Assembly (NCBI GenBank): GCA_028583605.1 | Contig: CM053329.1 | Coordinates: 2,852,001-2,916,000, forward strand | Length of the DNA: 64,000 nt | Origin: Dastarcus helophoroides | Lineage: Eukaryota; Arthropoda; Insecta; Coleoptera; Bothrideridae | Direction of reading: 5' to 3' | In this document: positions 1 through 11,864 of the stretch, piece by piece | Numbering within the stretch: the stretch's first letter is position 1 | How the letters are laid out: every line of letters begins with the position of its first letter | The notes under the pieces: model-generated | What the model was told of the DNA's origin: nothing | Databases searched by the model: none | The model's input: the letters and a program-made list of their open reading frames with translations, nothing else | Translations under genes and position numbers: made by a program

Positions 1-1239
1 TTTGTCCCTCCTTGCTAACAAAGTCTTCTTTAATTCTATTTTTTGGAATTGGAGCTGCAGCCTTAAATTCCTATGGAACTGGTACTAATTCACTGGCATT
101 CTTTATAGTTTTTTTTGTAGTGATTGGTGTCATGTTTAGGCAATGTATGTTTCTAATTTTATATCCTATTCCTTTGTATTCGATCCTACTTTCTGTTAAT
201 AACTGTTGGTAATGTTCTTTCCATTTATTAATGACTATTAAGGGGATGTTAGCCTTTTCTGACCTATTCGTTCGGAGTCGTTTTATTACTTTCCAGGCTT
301 CGCTTTCTTTTGTACCACCCATGTATCTATTAAGTACAATCACCTTTACCTTTTTGTTACTCTTTATATAGCATTTCCTATCTTCGTTATCTTGTGTTCT
401 CAATCATGCCTGATGAGCACCTTTTTCTCTTTTATTTTCTGCTTAATTTCATTTGTCCACCATCCTAGGTTTGATTCTTTAGTAGTTCTTTTTATTTCTA
501 GAGCTTCTTTGGCAGCTTCATGGATAGATTTTTTACTTGTAGATATATGTTTTCCGTTTTATTTTCTTTAAAATTCTGTATTTTTTTAATTTGTTCGCCA
601 ATTTTATTCTGTATAAAAAAATTACAGATTCTTGACGGAAACTTTCTAAATTGTACAGGATCGGTTTGATGTTGTCACTGATATTTCGCTCTGCCTCTCC
701 ATTACAGTTTACTTCTGAATTCTTAAGGAGTGAGTTTCGCAAAAATTTATTAATCTTCTACCTTTGTCATTTTTTGTTTCTTCTCCGTATCTACCTACAG
801 TATTGCTGTCTGCGTCCGTTCCCGTTCGGGCGTTTAAATCCCCCATCAGGCAAATTTGTTTTCTTGGATTTATCACTTATCGCTTATCACTTCTGTCAAT
901 CTTTCCTAAGTCATCTTTTACACTCTCGTTTGCGTCATCTGTTGGTGCATAAACACCAACTATAATTATGCCATGTCCATTTATCTTCAGTTCCAGTAGC
1001 ATAACCCTTTCATCTACTTCATTCCATTTTTTACTGGTTCTTTTCAATCTCTTATGGACCACTATCACTCTCCTCTTAGGCTCTTTCACTTTTATTAACG
1101 ACCAACTACTTCATTGCCTGACCCTTTAATCTTTGTTTCTGTCAGGCACTCCTATGTCAATCCCCATTCTTTCCAATTCTTCGAACACTACTTTCCGTTT
1201 AGTATCTAATCTTTATACATTCCAAGTTGCCCAGTTCAT
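1..1239 (-). pseudogene. Decayed non-LTR retrotransposon (LINE), endonuclease region
   Basis: Reading the minus strand from a methionine near 1239, broken frames give MNWATWNV, then a stretch like LERMGIDIGV, then LKINGHGIIIVGVYAPTDD (about 945-1000), then a degraded copy of the GDLNART motif (about 820-850). These are typical of the apurinic-like endonuclease domain of LINE ORF2. Further down, a WWTNEIKQKI stretch (about 440-470) and KWKEHYQQLL (about 190-225) match the linker that usually precedes reverse transcriptase. Several stops and frameshifts interrupt it, so it is dead. The reverse transcriptase would lie beyond base 1. The clade is not determined. Confidence 0.8.
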
Positions 1240-1620
1240 AATCCTTTTTCTTTGTTTTCTTCGTTTATCCGATATTCCGTATGTTTTCCGAGCCTCTGTG
1301 CTGAGATTTTTAGTTGAATTTTATTTTTACGGGAGATGGTGTACTAGCCCTTGGTACCAACCCCCCCCCCCCCCTTCTGAAGGATCGACATTTTCTGTCA
1401 GTTTGTTCCCTTAGCCGATCTGGCATGGTTTTTAGGCTGCTACATAACCTACACCCATCGTAAGCTATGCATTGCCCAGGGGTTACGTGGCTTATGCCTT
1501 CGTGGATGTGGAGGTAGGGTAGTAGACTTATACCGGTATGTTGAGGCGCATCGACCTTTGTGACGTAGTACGCTATGCAAAAGCCTAGATGTTTATATTA
1601 TACGATGCTTCCCGAGGAAA
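1240..1620 (-). other. Probable 5' flank of the LINE
   Basis: This stretch precedes the endonuclease on the minus strand and has no ORF of its own. It contains a run of 14 C at 1361-1374 and a less AT-rich segment (1430-1600). The segment around 1527-1560 (acttataccggtatgttg) is similar to 14670-14705, where it lies between a hAT element and a gypsy remnant, so it belongs to a dispersed repeat, most simply the LINE 5' untranslated region. That assignment is inference. Confidence 0.4.
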
Positions 1621-1935
1621 CAAATAAATATTTCCAAAAAAAAATTCTCAGACAGGTCGATTTTTATGTCTAAATTGCCATTTAAGCATTTATTTTTCAA
1701 CCTCTCACTCCTTCACCCCAACTTTAAAAATTCAAATAGCAAAGTATCCCTTGAGACACCTCGATTAATTTTTATTCTGAATGCAACAAAAAAAAGTTTT
1801 TTTTTTAAATCGGGTGATAAATAACGGATATATTTGCCAAAATGTTGGCATGTTAACATGTTCGCATCACATATTTGCTTCGCAGTTAACGTCAACCTGC
1901 GCGCACGGGACTAGCTTGAGTCAAAATCTCAGTAT
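1621..1935 (-). repeat. Dispersed repeat R1, copy 1
   Basis: The reverse complement of this stretch matches 34820-35010. Both contain gcgcaggttgac, then gcgaagcaaatatg, then cattttggcaaatat followed by ccgttatttatca. The copies are in opposite orientation 33 kb apart and are diverged. No coding capacity or terminal repeats were recognised. Confidence 0.6.
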
Positions 1936-2616
1936 ACCTGTATAAGTCTATCATGTTGCAGAGACAATTCTACTTTTCTCAGATATCTGCTGAAATAATT
2001 GGTATTCAATACAAGTGCAACTCTACTCTAATTTAATCATCTCTGCATCTCTCACGGTTTACAAGGTTTCTGTAAAAGCTTTCCGATATTTCGAAATAGT
2101 TTGCAAAATGTATTGTTTTAACAGTTGGATTTATTTACTTATTTTGAAGTTCAATTTCTACCCATTATTCAGTTGATAATAATCATATGGTTATTACTTA
2201 TTATTGAAATGTTATTAGTCCAGTCAACAGTTCCGCCAAATTAGCCCTACGATCACCTACAACGTGATTTAGGCAACACATTAATCACCTAATTTTTATT
2301 TGTGAAATAAGCTTTAAATCTGGTGACTATTTTAATAACTAATCTAAATAGCCATTTATTCTAAGGTCACCAACTTAAAATCCAATTAAACATTTATAAT
2401 ATAATGTATAAAAAAAATGTAAGTAACGTATATTTGTAACAAAATTAAAATAATTTAGAGATTTTTAAATTATAATTTGAAAGTGATATAGGGAAATAAT
2501 TTTTAAGCGATTGGCAGCCACGCACCATAGACTAGCAATGTAGGTGATATCATATGACAGCTAACTCAATAGTAAATATAACCTAACTTTAATTTAGAAT
2601 ATAAATATTTGCAAAT
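1936..2616. other. CRLF3 upstream region
   Basis: AT-rich intergenic sequence between a dispersed repeat and the first CRLF3 exon. The CRLF3 promoter and 5' untranslated region should lie here. I see no clear TATA box or initiator and no ORF. Confidence 0.3.
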
Positions 2617-5600
2617 ATGGATAAAAAAGAATATTCTGATACACTTAAAGCAGCACAGTATTACGTTAATTGTTTGTATGACCTTCATCAAAAAGCAGTT
2701 GGCGCTCTTCGACAAATTGAAGAAACTTCAAAGGATAGCGAGGAGCAAATAAAAGAAACATTTTCGTCTTTATTAGATCATATTACAAAGTTGTTATCCG
2801 ACAGACAAGATACTCTCATAAGGAGGGTGCATGAAGTACCATCGTGACCTATTCTTATTAGCATTTTATAATGAATTAATTTTAGATTAGAAACCAAAGT
2901 CTGAAACCTCTCGAGCAATGTACAAAGATTATTCAAGAAAATTTTAATTCAACAAATTCGTTATTAAATAGCGATGCGGATGTTCACCAAATTGATATTG
3001 AAGATTTCAATAAAAGAGCTAGCCTTCTTGGTTGCTTACCTGAAGTACCAGAATTGAAGGATGTACCTTGCATTAATTTTTATTATGAAAAGGATGTTGA
3101 AAATCAGTTAGAAAAAATAATATCGTCCTTTGGAGATATTGTAAAAATAGCACCAGTACAGGTAGGTTCATAGAATAAACAGTTTTGAATAGCTCTTAAT
3201 ACATAAAATCTATGTGGTAGATTCAGAAAATCTCGGAAAGACCAGGAGCCCTACTCATAGAATGGCAACTCGTAGATAATGAAGATAAATTTAAGGATGT
3301 GCAAGAATTTATATTGGAGAAAGCATCTGGCAGCAGTACTCATAAAGGACAATTTGTGCCTTGCTACAAAGGTTAATTAGTTTGAATCTTTTTATTATAT
3401 TTACTTTAATCAAGTTATTTTTGTAGGCCTTGAAACTGAATATTTGGTAAAAGAACTTAACATGAACCAGCTATACACGTTCAGGGTTTGTTGTAAATTT
3501 GAGGGCGACTCTGATTATACCTTTTGGTCTGTACCACAAAATGCAAAAACAACTATTAAGCATTTTTCTTGGAAACCTACCGAAATGTATAGCTTAAGTA
3601 ATGAAAATAAAATAGCCAATTCTTGTAGTGATGATACATGCATTTTTATTTCTGATGGTCCACAAGTTGAACTTGGTTACTCTGTTGAATTTACTGTATG
3701 TAATATTAATCTCGGGATTGCTTGCGTTTAATTTTGCTTCTAGATTTTAGAATTGGGTCAGGATTCTGCCATTATAGGATTAATTCCGTGCCATCAAAAT
3801 AATCTGAAGACATTAAGAGGTGTCGAGAAGTCTTTTCTTATTTATAGTACAGGTGAAATTGAAGTTAATGGGGTTAAAAAATCAACACAGCTACCGACTA
3901 TTAAGGCAAATACAAAGGTAATTAATTTTTTGTCCCACAAAAGTTTCTTACTTAAAAATTGACAGAATGGAAAAACTATTCATTTTAAAATTACTTTATA
4001 TTTTGAATATTCTTTGTTACAGTGACCATTTTGTTTCCATTTTTGACTGACAAAATGTTTTAATTTCTTTATGAGGTAAATAGTCTTGGGTTATCTCGGA
4101 AAATCAGGAATATTTTTCTGAATTACTGTCTGATAACTAATGAATGAAACACTATTACCTGAATTGACATCTCCAAAATCTGAGATATAATTCTTCCATA
4201 CAACCAGCACAAACACACAATCTAATTTTACATTTGGGCAGTAATCCTTATTCTTATGATAAAATGCTTATAATAGCTCAATAAATCATGGTTCAAAAAT
4301 ATGAAAAAATAATGCAAGACAAACTTTTTTAGTTGTTTTTTCAGTGATTTTATTTTATAAATAAACTGGCAGACATTTCAGTAATTAAATTGGAGTTTAA
4401 ATTTGAAATGTTTGGTATTTTTCCCCAAATTCCGGTTTTTCCTAAAATTGCGACTTTGCTCAAAATGTTTGGATTTGTAGTGAAGTACTTTTTAAAATTT
4501 TGGCTTTTAAGTTTAACTTTCATTAAAGTTAAAACATCATAAAAAAAGGCCAAGATTTATTGAAAATATATAGAAATAGAAAGAATAAATAGAAATTGAC
4601 ACTCCACAAAAAATATAGTCAAAATTTCTAAAGGAAAATGTCAAAATTTTGAACTTAATATCAAAATTTTCAAAAAAAAATAGAAAAAAAAAATATTCAG
4701 TGGTCCAGGTTTGAAGAAAAAGGTTGTTTGAAAATTAAAGTGAAAAAAAAAATTGAATTTGTAAAATAAAATCAAGTTTATAATGGAAATATTTGCAAAA
4801 GTAATACTTGGAGTAAACTTCAAATTACGATAAAAAAAGTCAATATTTCGAATAAACTTGGAATTTGTAAAATAAATTTCAAGTTTAAATTTGTTTGAAA
4901 AAAAAATAGCATTTCAAAATTACAGCTGAAAATTTCCAAAATTACATTTCTAGAAAAATTCAAAATTTTGAATTTGTTTGGATGTTACTGACGATTGCAA
5001 TTTTTGCCATTTTTAATGTTATTGCAGTTTTTATGCAATTTTAGTCAAAAATGCAATTATTTGTCAATTTTTTTTAAATGTTCCACTTATTAGTGGTAAT
5101 TGTTGTGCGGCAACAGCATTAATTAGTAATCGGTAATTCCCTAATTACAACCCTAATTCCCATCTTTGGTGCAACTTCTTTCTACTTTCACTTAATTGCA
5201 CTAAAATTACATTTTGGAAGGGTATGGGCGGGATTTTAAGAATGGCTTCATAAGAACTTGTTCCTAAGATGACGTAAGGACCTCTATTTGATTATAAAAT
5301 GCCTAAATCTCTTCATCACTTTCTACCAAAATTAATAGAGCATTTACAGTAACTGAGTATAATGAAAATTCGCTAAGAGGAGTTAGCGTCGAGGTTAGGT
5401 ATAATTTGGGCGTTTATTCTTTTAAGGCAAAACAGTTTGCGAGTGGATTTTACTTTAAAAGTTTATTATAAACTAGCTGCTCGCCCCGTCTTCGACCGGG
5501 GATTTTAAACTTATTTAAACAGAATAATTATCGCTGCTAAAATGAAATGACATATGATGACATTGAATGTGTTTGACAGAACTAAGGTCACTTTGTTTGT

Positions 5601-8600
5601 CTTCGATTGTTTTGCCTTCCCGAAATCTCTTCACTAATACCTACTTGAACTTTACTGTATGGTATTAAGGTTCAAATTGGCTTTTAAGTATTAGTACAAA
5701 CTGTTTGTATATGGGAGTATAAAGATGTTGATTTTACACTTTATCAAGATTTTTTTAAAATTATCTCTCCGTAAGAACCTCCCCTGGACTTCCACGAATA
5801 ATTCAAGACCAAAATTAGCCAAATCGGTCAAGCCGTTTGTATGTGATGTCGTGACAACGGAAAACGGGTTTCATTTATATATATATAGATAACTGACCCG
5901 ACAGACTTCGTCCTGTCAAAAAGATTTGTAACCAAATCAAAATGTGTGCATGTGGCAATCCTCGTTTCTGCCACTCCACAGAATACATCCAGCAGCGTGT
6001 CTCACCAAACACATTATGTTTTACGATGAAATCCATTAAAGATTTCAACTTTTATCTAAAGACTCTGGCTGTAATATCATGACGATCAATGGGTGATTGC
6101 CCAGGGAATAACTCCTGCTTGATTTCTATCCATTGCGGATTGCATGTAAATGTGATGAACAAATCTGCTGTACCATAATGACGAACATACGACATGGCAT
6201 CTTGAGCATATTCGTGCATATGCCGAGGGCTTCCGATGTATGTTGCTGGAAGAATAGTCATCCGACCGACATTCTGTGCATTTCCATCAGTATTAATCGC
6301 ATCTCGAAGGTGAATATACTCTTCAGATCGGAGTTTGGTTTGATTCAACCTGATGAATGTTAATCTCTCCGTTTCAATTTTAACATACATGTCAACAACA
6401 TATTTGTGATATAATCGCCGACATTTCAATATGTGATTATCTTCATTTTCCCGGTTTTTCCAGCAATAATTCTAATTTTTCTCGCTGTAAAAACCATCCT
6501 TGAACTTCAACGAACATTTTAAAAAAAGATTTGGCCAAATTGGTCCAGGCGTTGTTGAGTTATGCGCTTACCAACACATTTTGCGATTCATTTTTATATT
6601 ATAGAAGATAAACATTGTAATGAAAGATTCTTTTATTTCACAATAAAAAAATATATTTTTTCAGGAATTCCATTTCTTATTACTACATTTTTTCTCAAGT
6701 TTTCAGTTTTAAAAATCGCAACTTTTTAAAGAATTTAACATTTTTTTGCCATTTTGATTTAAAAAACGATTTTTTTAAGTTTCAGTTTCTTAAAAAAATA
6801 TTTTTTTAATTTAGATATTTTTATTTCCACGTTCTTTGAAAGTTTTTTTTGGATTTTGGCTTTTTTTTAATTTTTAACATTTTTTGAATATTTTGACTTT
6901 TCGACAAATTTCAGCTACTTTTAAATGTTCCACTTTTTGCAATAATTCGAATTATTTAAAAAAATTTAACCCTGAAAATTTATTTATTTTTTTAAAAATT
7001 TTTACTGTTACTAAAATTGTTTTCTAAAAATAACCAGTTTTTTTTTAATTTTGGCTCTTAAAATAATCGATTTTATTGAAATTTTTGACTTTCTTCAAAA
7101 TTTGGATTTTTTATTTTTGTCCTTTTTGAAAATTTTGATTTTTATCATAAGTCTGACGAAATTCTGACTTCGAAGATTTTAATCCCTTTCCAATTATTCC
7201 ATTTTTTTAATTTGCACATTCCAAAATATTTTGCCCCTTTCGAATTTTCTTTAAAGTTCCGACTTTTTTTAGGAATTCGATTTTTTAAAGTTTTGAATGT
7301 TTTCAAAAAAGTCATATTTCTTGAAAATGTTGATCTTTTGAATACTTGGCTTCTTTTTGAAAATTTTAACGCTTTGAAATTTCTAGTTTTTTAAACTTAT
7401 ACTCTTTTAAAAATTGTAACTTTTTCTCGAGATTTTGATTTATTCTGAAAATTTCGATTCCTATTTAAAATTTTGACTTTTCTAAATTTCAATTTTCTTA
7501 ATTCGATTTTTTGGTTCGACACTTTTTGAGAAATTTAGTTTTTTCTTGAGACATTCGCCTATTTGTAAAAATTTTGAATATGCTTTAATTTTAACATCTA
7601 AAAATTTCCACTTTTTTCAATTGTTTTCTCAAAATTTATTCGAATATATTTAAAATTTAACCATTTTCAAAATTTGCTTTTTCAAAATTTTTACTTGTTT
7701 TCAAAATTTCAGTTTACATTTTTTTAAACGCGGGCTTATTGAAAATCTTGACTGAATTTTTTAAAATTTCTGCTCTTTAAACATTTTTACTCTTTTTGAA
7801 AATGTAAAGTTTCTTGCAAGCTGGGCTTTTTCGAAAGTTTCGATTTTGTGAAAAGTGAGAACTTTTCAACATTTCACTTTTTTGACGTTTTGCAAATTTT
7901 AATTTTTGTTTGAAAATATCGATTATTTTTTAAATTGAAAGATTTTTTTTAATGTCGACTTATTTGGAACCGTTCAGCTATTCTTCGAATTTTTCTGAAA
8001 ATTTGGCCATTTTTAAAAATTTTTCAAATTATCCAGCTTTTTAAAAATCTTTCAAAATTTTATTTTTGAAAATTTTGCTCGAATTGAAAAATAAGCTTTC
8101 TAAAATTTCAACTATCCAAAATAGTGATTTTTTAAAAAATTTTAACTTTTTCCTCTATTCTAGAAAATTTGGCTTTTTTGAAAATTTGAAGGAGTACGTA
8201 GATACTTTTTTTAAATCTCAAATTTTTTCAAAATCTTGACCAGTTTTGAAATTTTTAGATTATTTTTCAAAATTTAAATTTAAAAAAAAAATTACAAATA
8301 CTATTGAAATTTTTGCCTTTTTTTCTAATGTTGGAATTTTAAAAATAGCGAAAATTTTGATATTCCTTTTTTTTAATTTTGATTTTACTTTTTTTTGAAC
8401 ATTTTAACTGTCTATGCAAATTTTGACATTTTTCAAAATTTTGCTTTTAACATTTTCGACTTTACAAAATTTTAACTTTTTTTAATCTTTCCATTCTTGT
8501 CAAAATTTTTACTTTTTAAAAAAATTTTAATAAGTTTGAATTTTTTTTGAAAGTTTGCTTTAACTCCAAATTTTGATTCTTTTGTATTTTTTACATTTTT

Positions 8601-9364
8601 TTTGTAAATTTTGATTTTTTCAAAATTTTACGTCTTTAGCATTTTGAGAAATTTTGAATTTTTGTTATTCAAATATAAACCAATAATTTTAATTTTTCAT
8701 GAATTTTGACTTTAAAATGAAATATCAAGGATAAAGTCGGAATGTTCATAAGTCCAAGGGAACATTTTTAAAAGATTTTGAGGTGAAATCCGTAATTTTG
8801 ATTTTAAGTAAAACTTTTCAGATAAAATTTTGGATTTATTTTTTAACATTTCGATTTTAAAGTGAAAGTTTCTATAAGAACGTCAAAATTCTAAAACTGC
8901 TAACAAAAAATTTTTATTAAATGGATATTGGCGAATGTTCAAAGAAAACAGGCAAATAAGAAGCGAAAATTGCAGCATGAGAGGGGTTTTAAACAATTTC
9001 AAAATCGTGCTTTAATACCTAACAATGATCACAAATATTTTATTATAAAAAAATTTTCTTCATCTTAATTTATTGTAATATTTTATGGTGCAATTTGTAA
9101 TATTTATCCTGCAAGTTCTGACATTTTCTAATGCAATCTATGGCGCAATTTTGGTGCAATAACATGCGGTCTTTACATATAACTAATGATAATCATAAAT
9201 TTTTCTTTCAGGTTTGTTTCACTTCAGAATATGTGAACCAAAAGACAATGATACATGTTGATATTTATAACAAAAGAGTTACATATGAATGGCATGTTGA
9301 AAAAGAGAATTTTTATTTTGGTGCTCAAGTTTCCTCAAAAAATTGGAAAATCTTAGTCGAGTAA
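2617..9364 (+). CDS. CRLF3: Cytokine receptor-like factor 3
   Basis: Six exons, joined in phase with GT-AG borders: 2617-2835, 2886-3161, 3221-3371, 3427-3695, 3744-3917 and 9212-9364, giving 413 residues (vertebrate CRLF3 is about 440). The N-terminal third is helical and coiled-coil-like (RQIEETS, LLSDRQDTL). A fibronectin type III domain follows (residues about 165-270, with LYTFRVCCKF and a WSVPQ motif in place of the classical WSxWS). The C-terminal part is a SPRY-like beta region ending in the conserved YFGAQVSSKNWKILVE. Neither a signal peptide nor a membrane segment is visible, as in other CRLF3 proteins. In a beetle and a locust the family has been linked to erythropoietin-triggered neuroprotection; this copy's role is inferred. 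Intron 5 is 5.3 kb and full of repeats. The ATG lies 62 bases after the nearest in-region AT run and opens the conserved coiled region, so I accept it. No break in the frame was found. Confidence 0.9.
4080..4300. repeat. Short dispersed repeat R2, copy 1 (CRLF3 intron 5)
   Basis: This stretch resembles 30395-30535 in CTR9 intron 8. Shared blocks include gaattgacatctcc / gaattgacgtcgcc, aatctgagatataattc / gatctgggatgtaattc and ttttacat. Both copies sit beside AT-rich tracts. No ORF or terminal repeat is seen. Confidence 0.5.
4300..5080. repeat. AT-rich quasi-periodic tract (CRLF3 intron 5)
   Basis: Degenerate runs built from blocks such as gaaaattaaag, aatttcaagtttaaa and caaaattttgaa. It resembles the longer tracts elsewhere in the window and has no coding potential. 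Base 5081-5470 is AT-rich unique-looking sequence with nothing recognisable. Confidence 0.5.
5472..6610 (-). mobile_element. Helitron remnant in CRLF3 intron 5
   Basis: Two units in tandem. The first (5472-5888) begins ctagctgctcgcccc and ends in an alternating tatatatatatagat. The second starts at 5889 with aactgacccgacag and ends near 6605 with attatagaagat. Start blocks of this kind (actgacccg...ttcgt) and ata-rich ends are common on insect Helitron-type repeats. The second unit carries the Rep-like coding remnant described separately. No Helitron helicase region is present, so the element is truncated. Confidence 0.6.
5941..6429 (-). pseudogene. Helitron Rep (HUH endonuclease) remnant
   Basis: The minus strand reads RLYHKYVVDMYVKIETERL, then GSPRHMHEYAQDAM, then DLFITFTCNPQW and GQSPIDRHD. 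These are the conserved blocks of the Helitron-like N-terminal domain. After one in-frame stop (TAA near 6051) the frame continues with LMDFIVKHNVFGE and WQKRGLPHAHI; the HAH in the last block is the HUH metal-binding motif of rolling-circle replication initiators. The stop, the missing start and the missing helicase show it is dead. It lies antisense to CRLF3 inside intron 5. Confidence 0.85.
6611..8900. repeat. Long AT-rich quasi-periodic tract (CRLF3 intron 5)
   Basis: About 2.3 kb of degenerate repeats in which cores such as ttttgaaaattttgac and aatttcgattttt recur every 15-30 bases with T-rich strand bias on the plus strand. No ORF is convincing. The exon 6 acceptor follows at 9211 after 300 bases of ordinary AT-rich sequence. 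Confidence 0.6.
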
Positions 9365-10268
9365 TCTCTCAATCAACTTATTTGTATTATTAAATTTTAA
9401 TAAACTCATTGAATTTATTTTCTTCCTGAATTCTTACCCATAATTCTTTAAATAAGTTAAAAAATATAGCACACAGGTGCTTATGTCAATTAAAAATTGT
9501 ACTTATTGGACATTTTAGAGCATTTTTCAACTGGGGGCTCTTGATCAGATGTAAGGGAGGTTGCAATTTGTCCAAGAAAATAAGATTTGTTAAGTAAAAT
9601 CTTTCTTACTAAAAAGTATTACACAATTAAGTTAGTAGTGTTTGAAATGATTGTTCATTTTAGTTTTTTAGGGGGTTGTAGCACTAAACATTTTTTTTGT
9701 CTTTAAAGGGTTATGACATTAAAAGGGATAAGAAACATATGGTTTTAGAGGATTACAGAACTTTTATTTTAAACTGTGGGGGCGAACACTTGGGTTTTCC
9801 AAATAATTTTAATAACTAGCAAAATAGTTACAGTACTAAAAATAGATATTAGCAGAGTCTATAAATGTTAAAATTAATTTGTTAGGTACAAACATTTCTT
9901 TTGAAAGATGTAATAAACTTAGGGTTGCCAAACTGACAGTTAACCTTCCGGACACGAACATTGTGCCTAATTACTGAACAGTCCAGCCCAAATCCAGACA
10001 TCTGCCAACCTTAAATAAAGTCGGCTGCAACTGAAACAATGCTAATAAAATAATGCACTACAATGGTTAATGTATCCTATTATTGCCCCCAATTCTAAAA
10101 TAATATTATGTAAGTTGCAATCAGTTTTATGTCAAATATTAAGAAAAATTTACTAAACTAATAGTTAATACAACACAAGTTTTTACTAACAAGAATTATT
10201 CCTTATTTCATTGGGATTGTGCTACAGTCTTAAATTTTCTCATAATCTTTAATAATTAAGAGCTAAAT
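9365..10268. other. Convergent intergenic region
   Basis: Lies between the 3' ends of CRLF3 and INO80C and holds both 3' untranslated regions. AT-rich; no ORF, repeat or RNA gene recognised. Confidence 0.4.
9399..9404 (+). terminator. CRLF3 polyadenylation signal
   Basis: An AATAAA hexamer 35 bases after the CRLF3 stop codon, on the coding strand. Confidence 0.6.
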
Positions 10269-10634
10269 CTACCCAACAATACTGCTGGCGCCCCGTAATG
10301 CCAAGTATCCAGCTGTGATATCCATAGGAAGCCCAATCAGTGTGGAGTACTCATCCTTGTTTGCAAAACGCAATCTTGTACCAGGGTCTGTATAAGGTGC
10401 TGGTAATCCAGACAGATCTGAAAATTTTTCAGCTGGTCGAAATGAAGGGGGAGCATTTATAGAACTGTAATGCACCACATCTTCCGGCCAAGGTAAAGCT
10501 TTTTCTGTTGAAATTATCTGTTTCAGTGATTTCCAAGTTCGTTTCTTCGCATTCGCTAACTTTAAATTCGACTGAAACGTACCACTTTTAAAGGGAAGTT
10601 TGATTTCAGGTTTCACACTTTCTTCGGAGCTCAT
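10269..10634 (-). CDS. INO80C: INO80 complex subunit C (Ies6 homologue)
   Basis: A single uninterrupted exon of 121 residues from an ATG at 10634. Residues 32-45 (RTWKSLKQIISTEK) and 46-70 (ALPWPEDV, INAPPSFRPAEKFSD) match the conserved INO80C core. Residues about 80-117 (YTDPGTRLRFANKDEY, then LALRGASS) are the YL1 C-terminal domain, found in INO80C and in the SWR1/SRCAP subunit YL1. The protein is a small subunit of the INO80 nucleosome remodeller, where it works with the Arp5 module in chromatin sliding. It is shorter than the vertebrate protein (about 190) because the low-complexity N-terminus is reduced, but the domain is complete. No frame damage. Intronless in this window; expressed status cannot be judged, but the intact frame and absence of a poly-A tail argue against a processed pseudogene. 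Confidence 0.9.
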   Translation of the reverse strand: MSSEESVKPEIKLPFKSGTFQSNLKLANAKKRTWKSLKQIISTEKALPWPEDVVHYSSINAPPSFRPAEKFSDLSGLPAPYTDPGTRLRFANKDEYSTLIGLPMDITAGYLALRGASSIVG

Positions 10635-10784
10635 TTTGCCTGGAGGTGTTACTTTATTAGTTATAAAAGAATATAAATTTATTATATTGAATCATAAGTA
10701 GATCTAAGAAAATTTTTCCATTTTGATTTTGAATCTAGCACAAAATGTTTGGTTAGATTTTTGTTTGACATTTAACGTAGTCCT

Positions 10785-11063
10785 AAATCATAGACAACAA
10801 ATTACAACAGATCAAGAACCCCTTGCAATTTCAGATAAATGTGCAAAAGATAGCACTGAACTTTCGAAGTGTAGTAATAAGAGCTATATAGTATTATTTG
10901 TGATAGCGTTCTGTGTTTGTAAAATCCTAACCTCTATATCATTAAATATTTTGATTTTTTTGTTGTCGGTTGTTTTAAAGGTGATTCTTTTATATTTTAT
11001 GTCAATTTTTGCTCAAAATAATTAAATTGTTAATAATGCTAATAAAAACGATATGGAAAATAT
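10785..11063 (+). repeat. Dispersed repeat R3, copy 1
   Basis: Shares a block order with 11865-12065: tttcagataaatgtgca, then aaaatcctaacct, then atcattaaatattttgattt, then gtgattct and attaaattgttaataatg. The direct copies are about 1 kb apart and diverged. A third, inverted copy lies near 21195-21345. No coding function is seen; the ORF across copy 1 has no recognisable product. Confidence 0.65.
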
Positions 11064-11864
11064 TTGGTCGAATTTCTGCCATACCTCCGAAATGTGGGCA
11101 ACATTAATCAACAGAATGATTAAGCGTGAAGGCAACTTTGGTTCTGGTTATTTATTTATTTATTTTTTTTTTTTTAGTTACTCATCCCAAGGTTGATTTA
11201 ATATTTCACGCCCTACTCTTATGCACATTTATCTGAAAGTAGCGATGAGAGTACATTTTAGGAACCATTAGATTTTTCTCAAACGTTAAGAAATTATTTT
11301 TTGGGTAACTTGCTCCGCGCATACCCTCCTATTCATTTCGTGTGTTTTGAATCTTTCTTCTCTAGCAGACATTTCTATTTTGATACATCAAAACCCTTGA
11401 ATCAGTCAAATTGTTTTTAAAACGACGTCTACTGTTCGTTCTGCAGCAGTTTTCCAGTTTTACCCCCTCATTGCCACACAGATAAGAAAGGCGATAAGCA
11501 AAATAAACATCGCCGAGTCGTGGCGAGAAAATGTTTGTCATAGTCAAAGTGATCTAATTAACGTCATATACTTTAAGTATATGGTTAACGCGTACAGGCA
11601 ACTTTAAATCCATTGGTGTGTATTTTTTATTGTCTACCTTTTTTAGGATTTCAATGTTAATTTTTAGGTCCTTCGAAGTTGAATTTTGAAAAATCCTTTC
11701 CTAGTGCTCACCTACGATATACGTAACCGTGTGTGCAAAATTTCATTCTTGTAGAGCCACCTGTTGAGGCTATTCGTTGTCTGTCAGTCAGTGTTAGAGT
11801 TTTATTAAATATATGGGCTATAAATAAAATACGATAAATCTGTGGCCATAAAAAATATGGTCAA
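11064..11864. other. Intergenic spacer between R3 copies
   Basis: AT-rich, with a T-rich run near 11155-11178 and a small perfect palindrome-like segment near 11565-11582 (atactttaagtat). No gene recognised. Confidence 0.3.

Noticed and set aside
1361..1374. Run of 14 C as an origin or regulatory signal
   Set aside because: A homopolymer inside a dead LINE flank; slippage explains it and its length may be a sequencing artefact.
10723..11025. Hydrophobic ORF of 100 residues upstream of INO80C
   Set aside because: It overlaps repeat R3, and the direct copy at 11865 does not preserve the frame.
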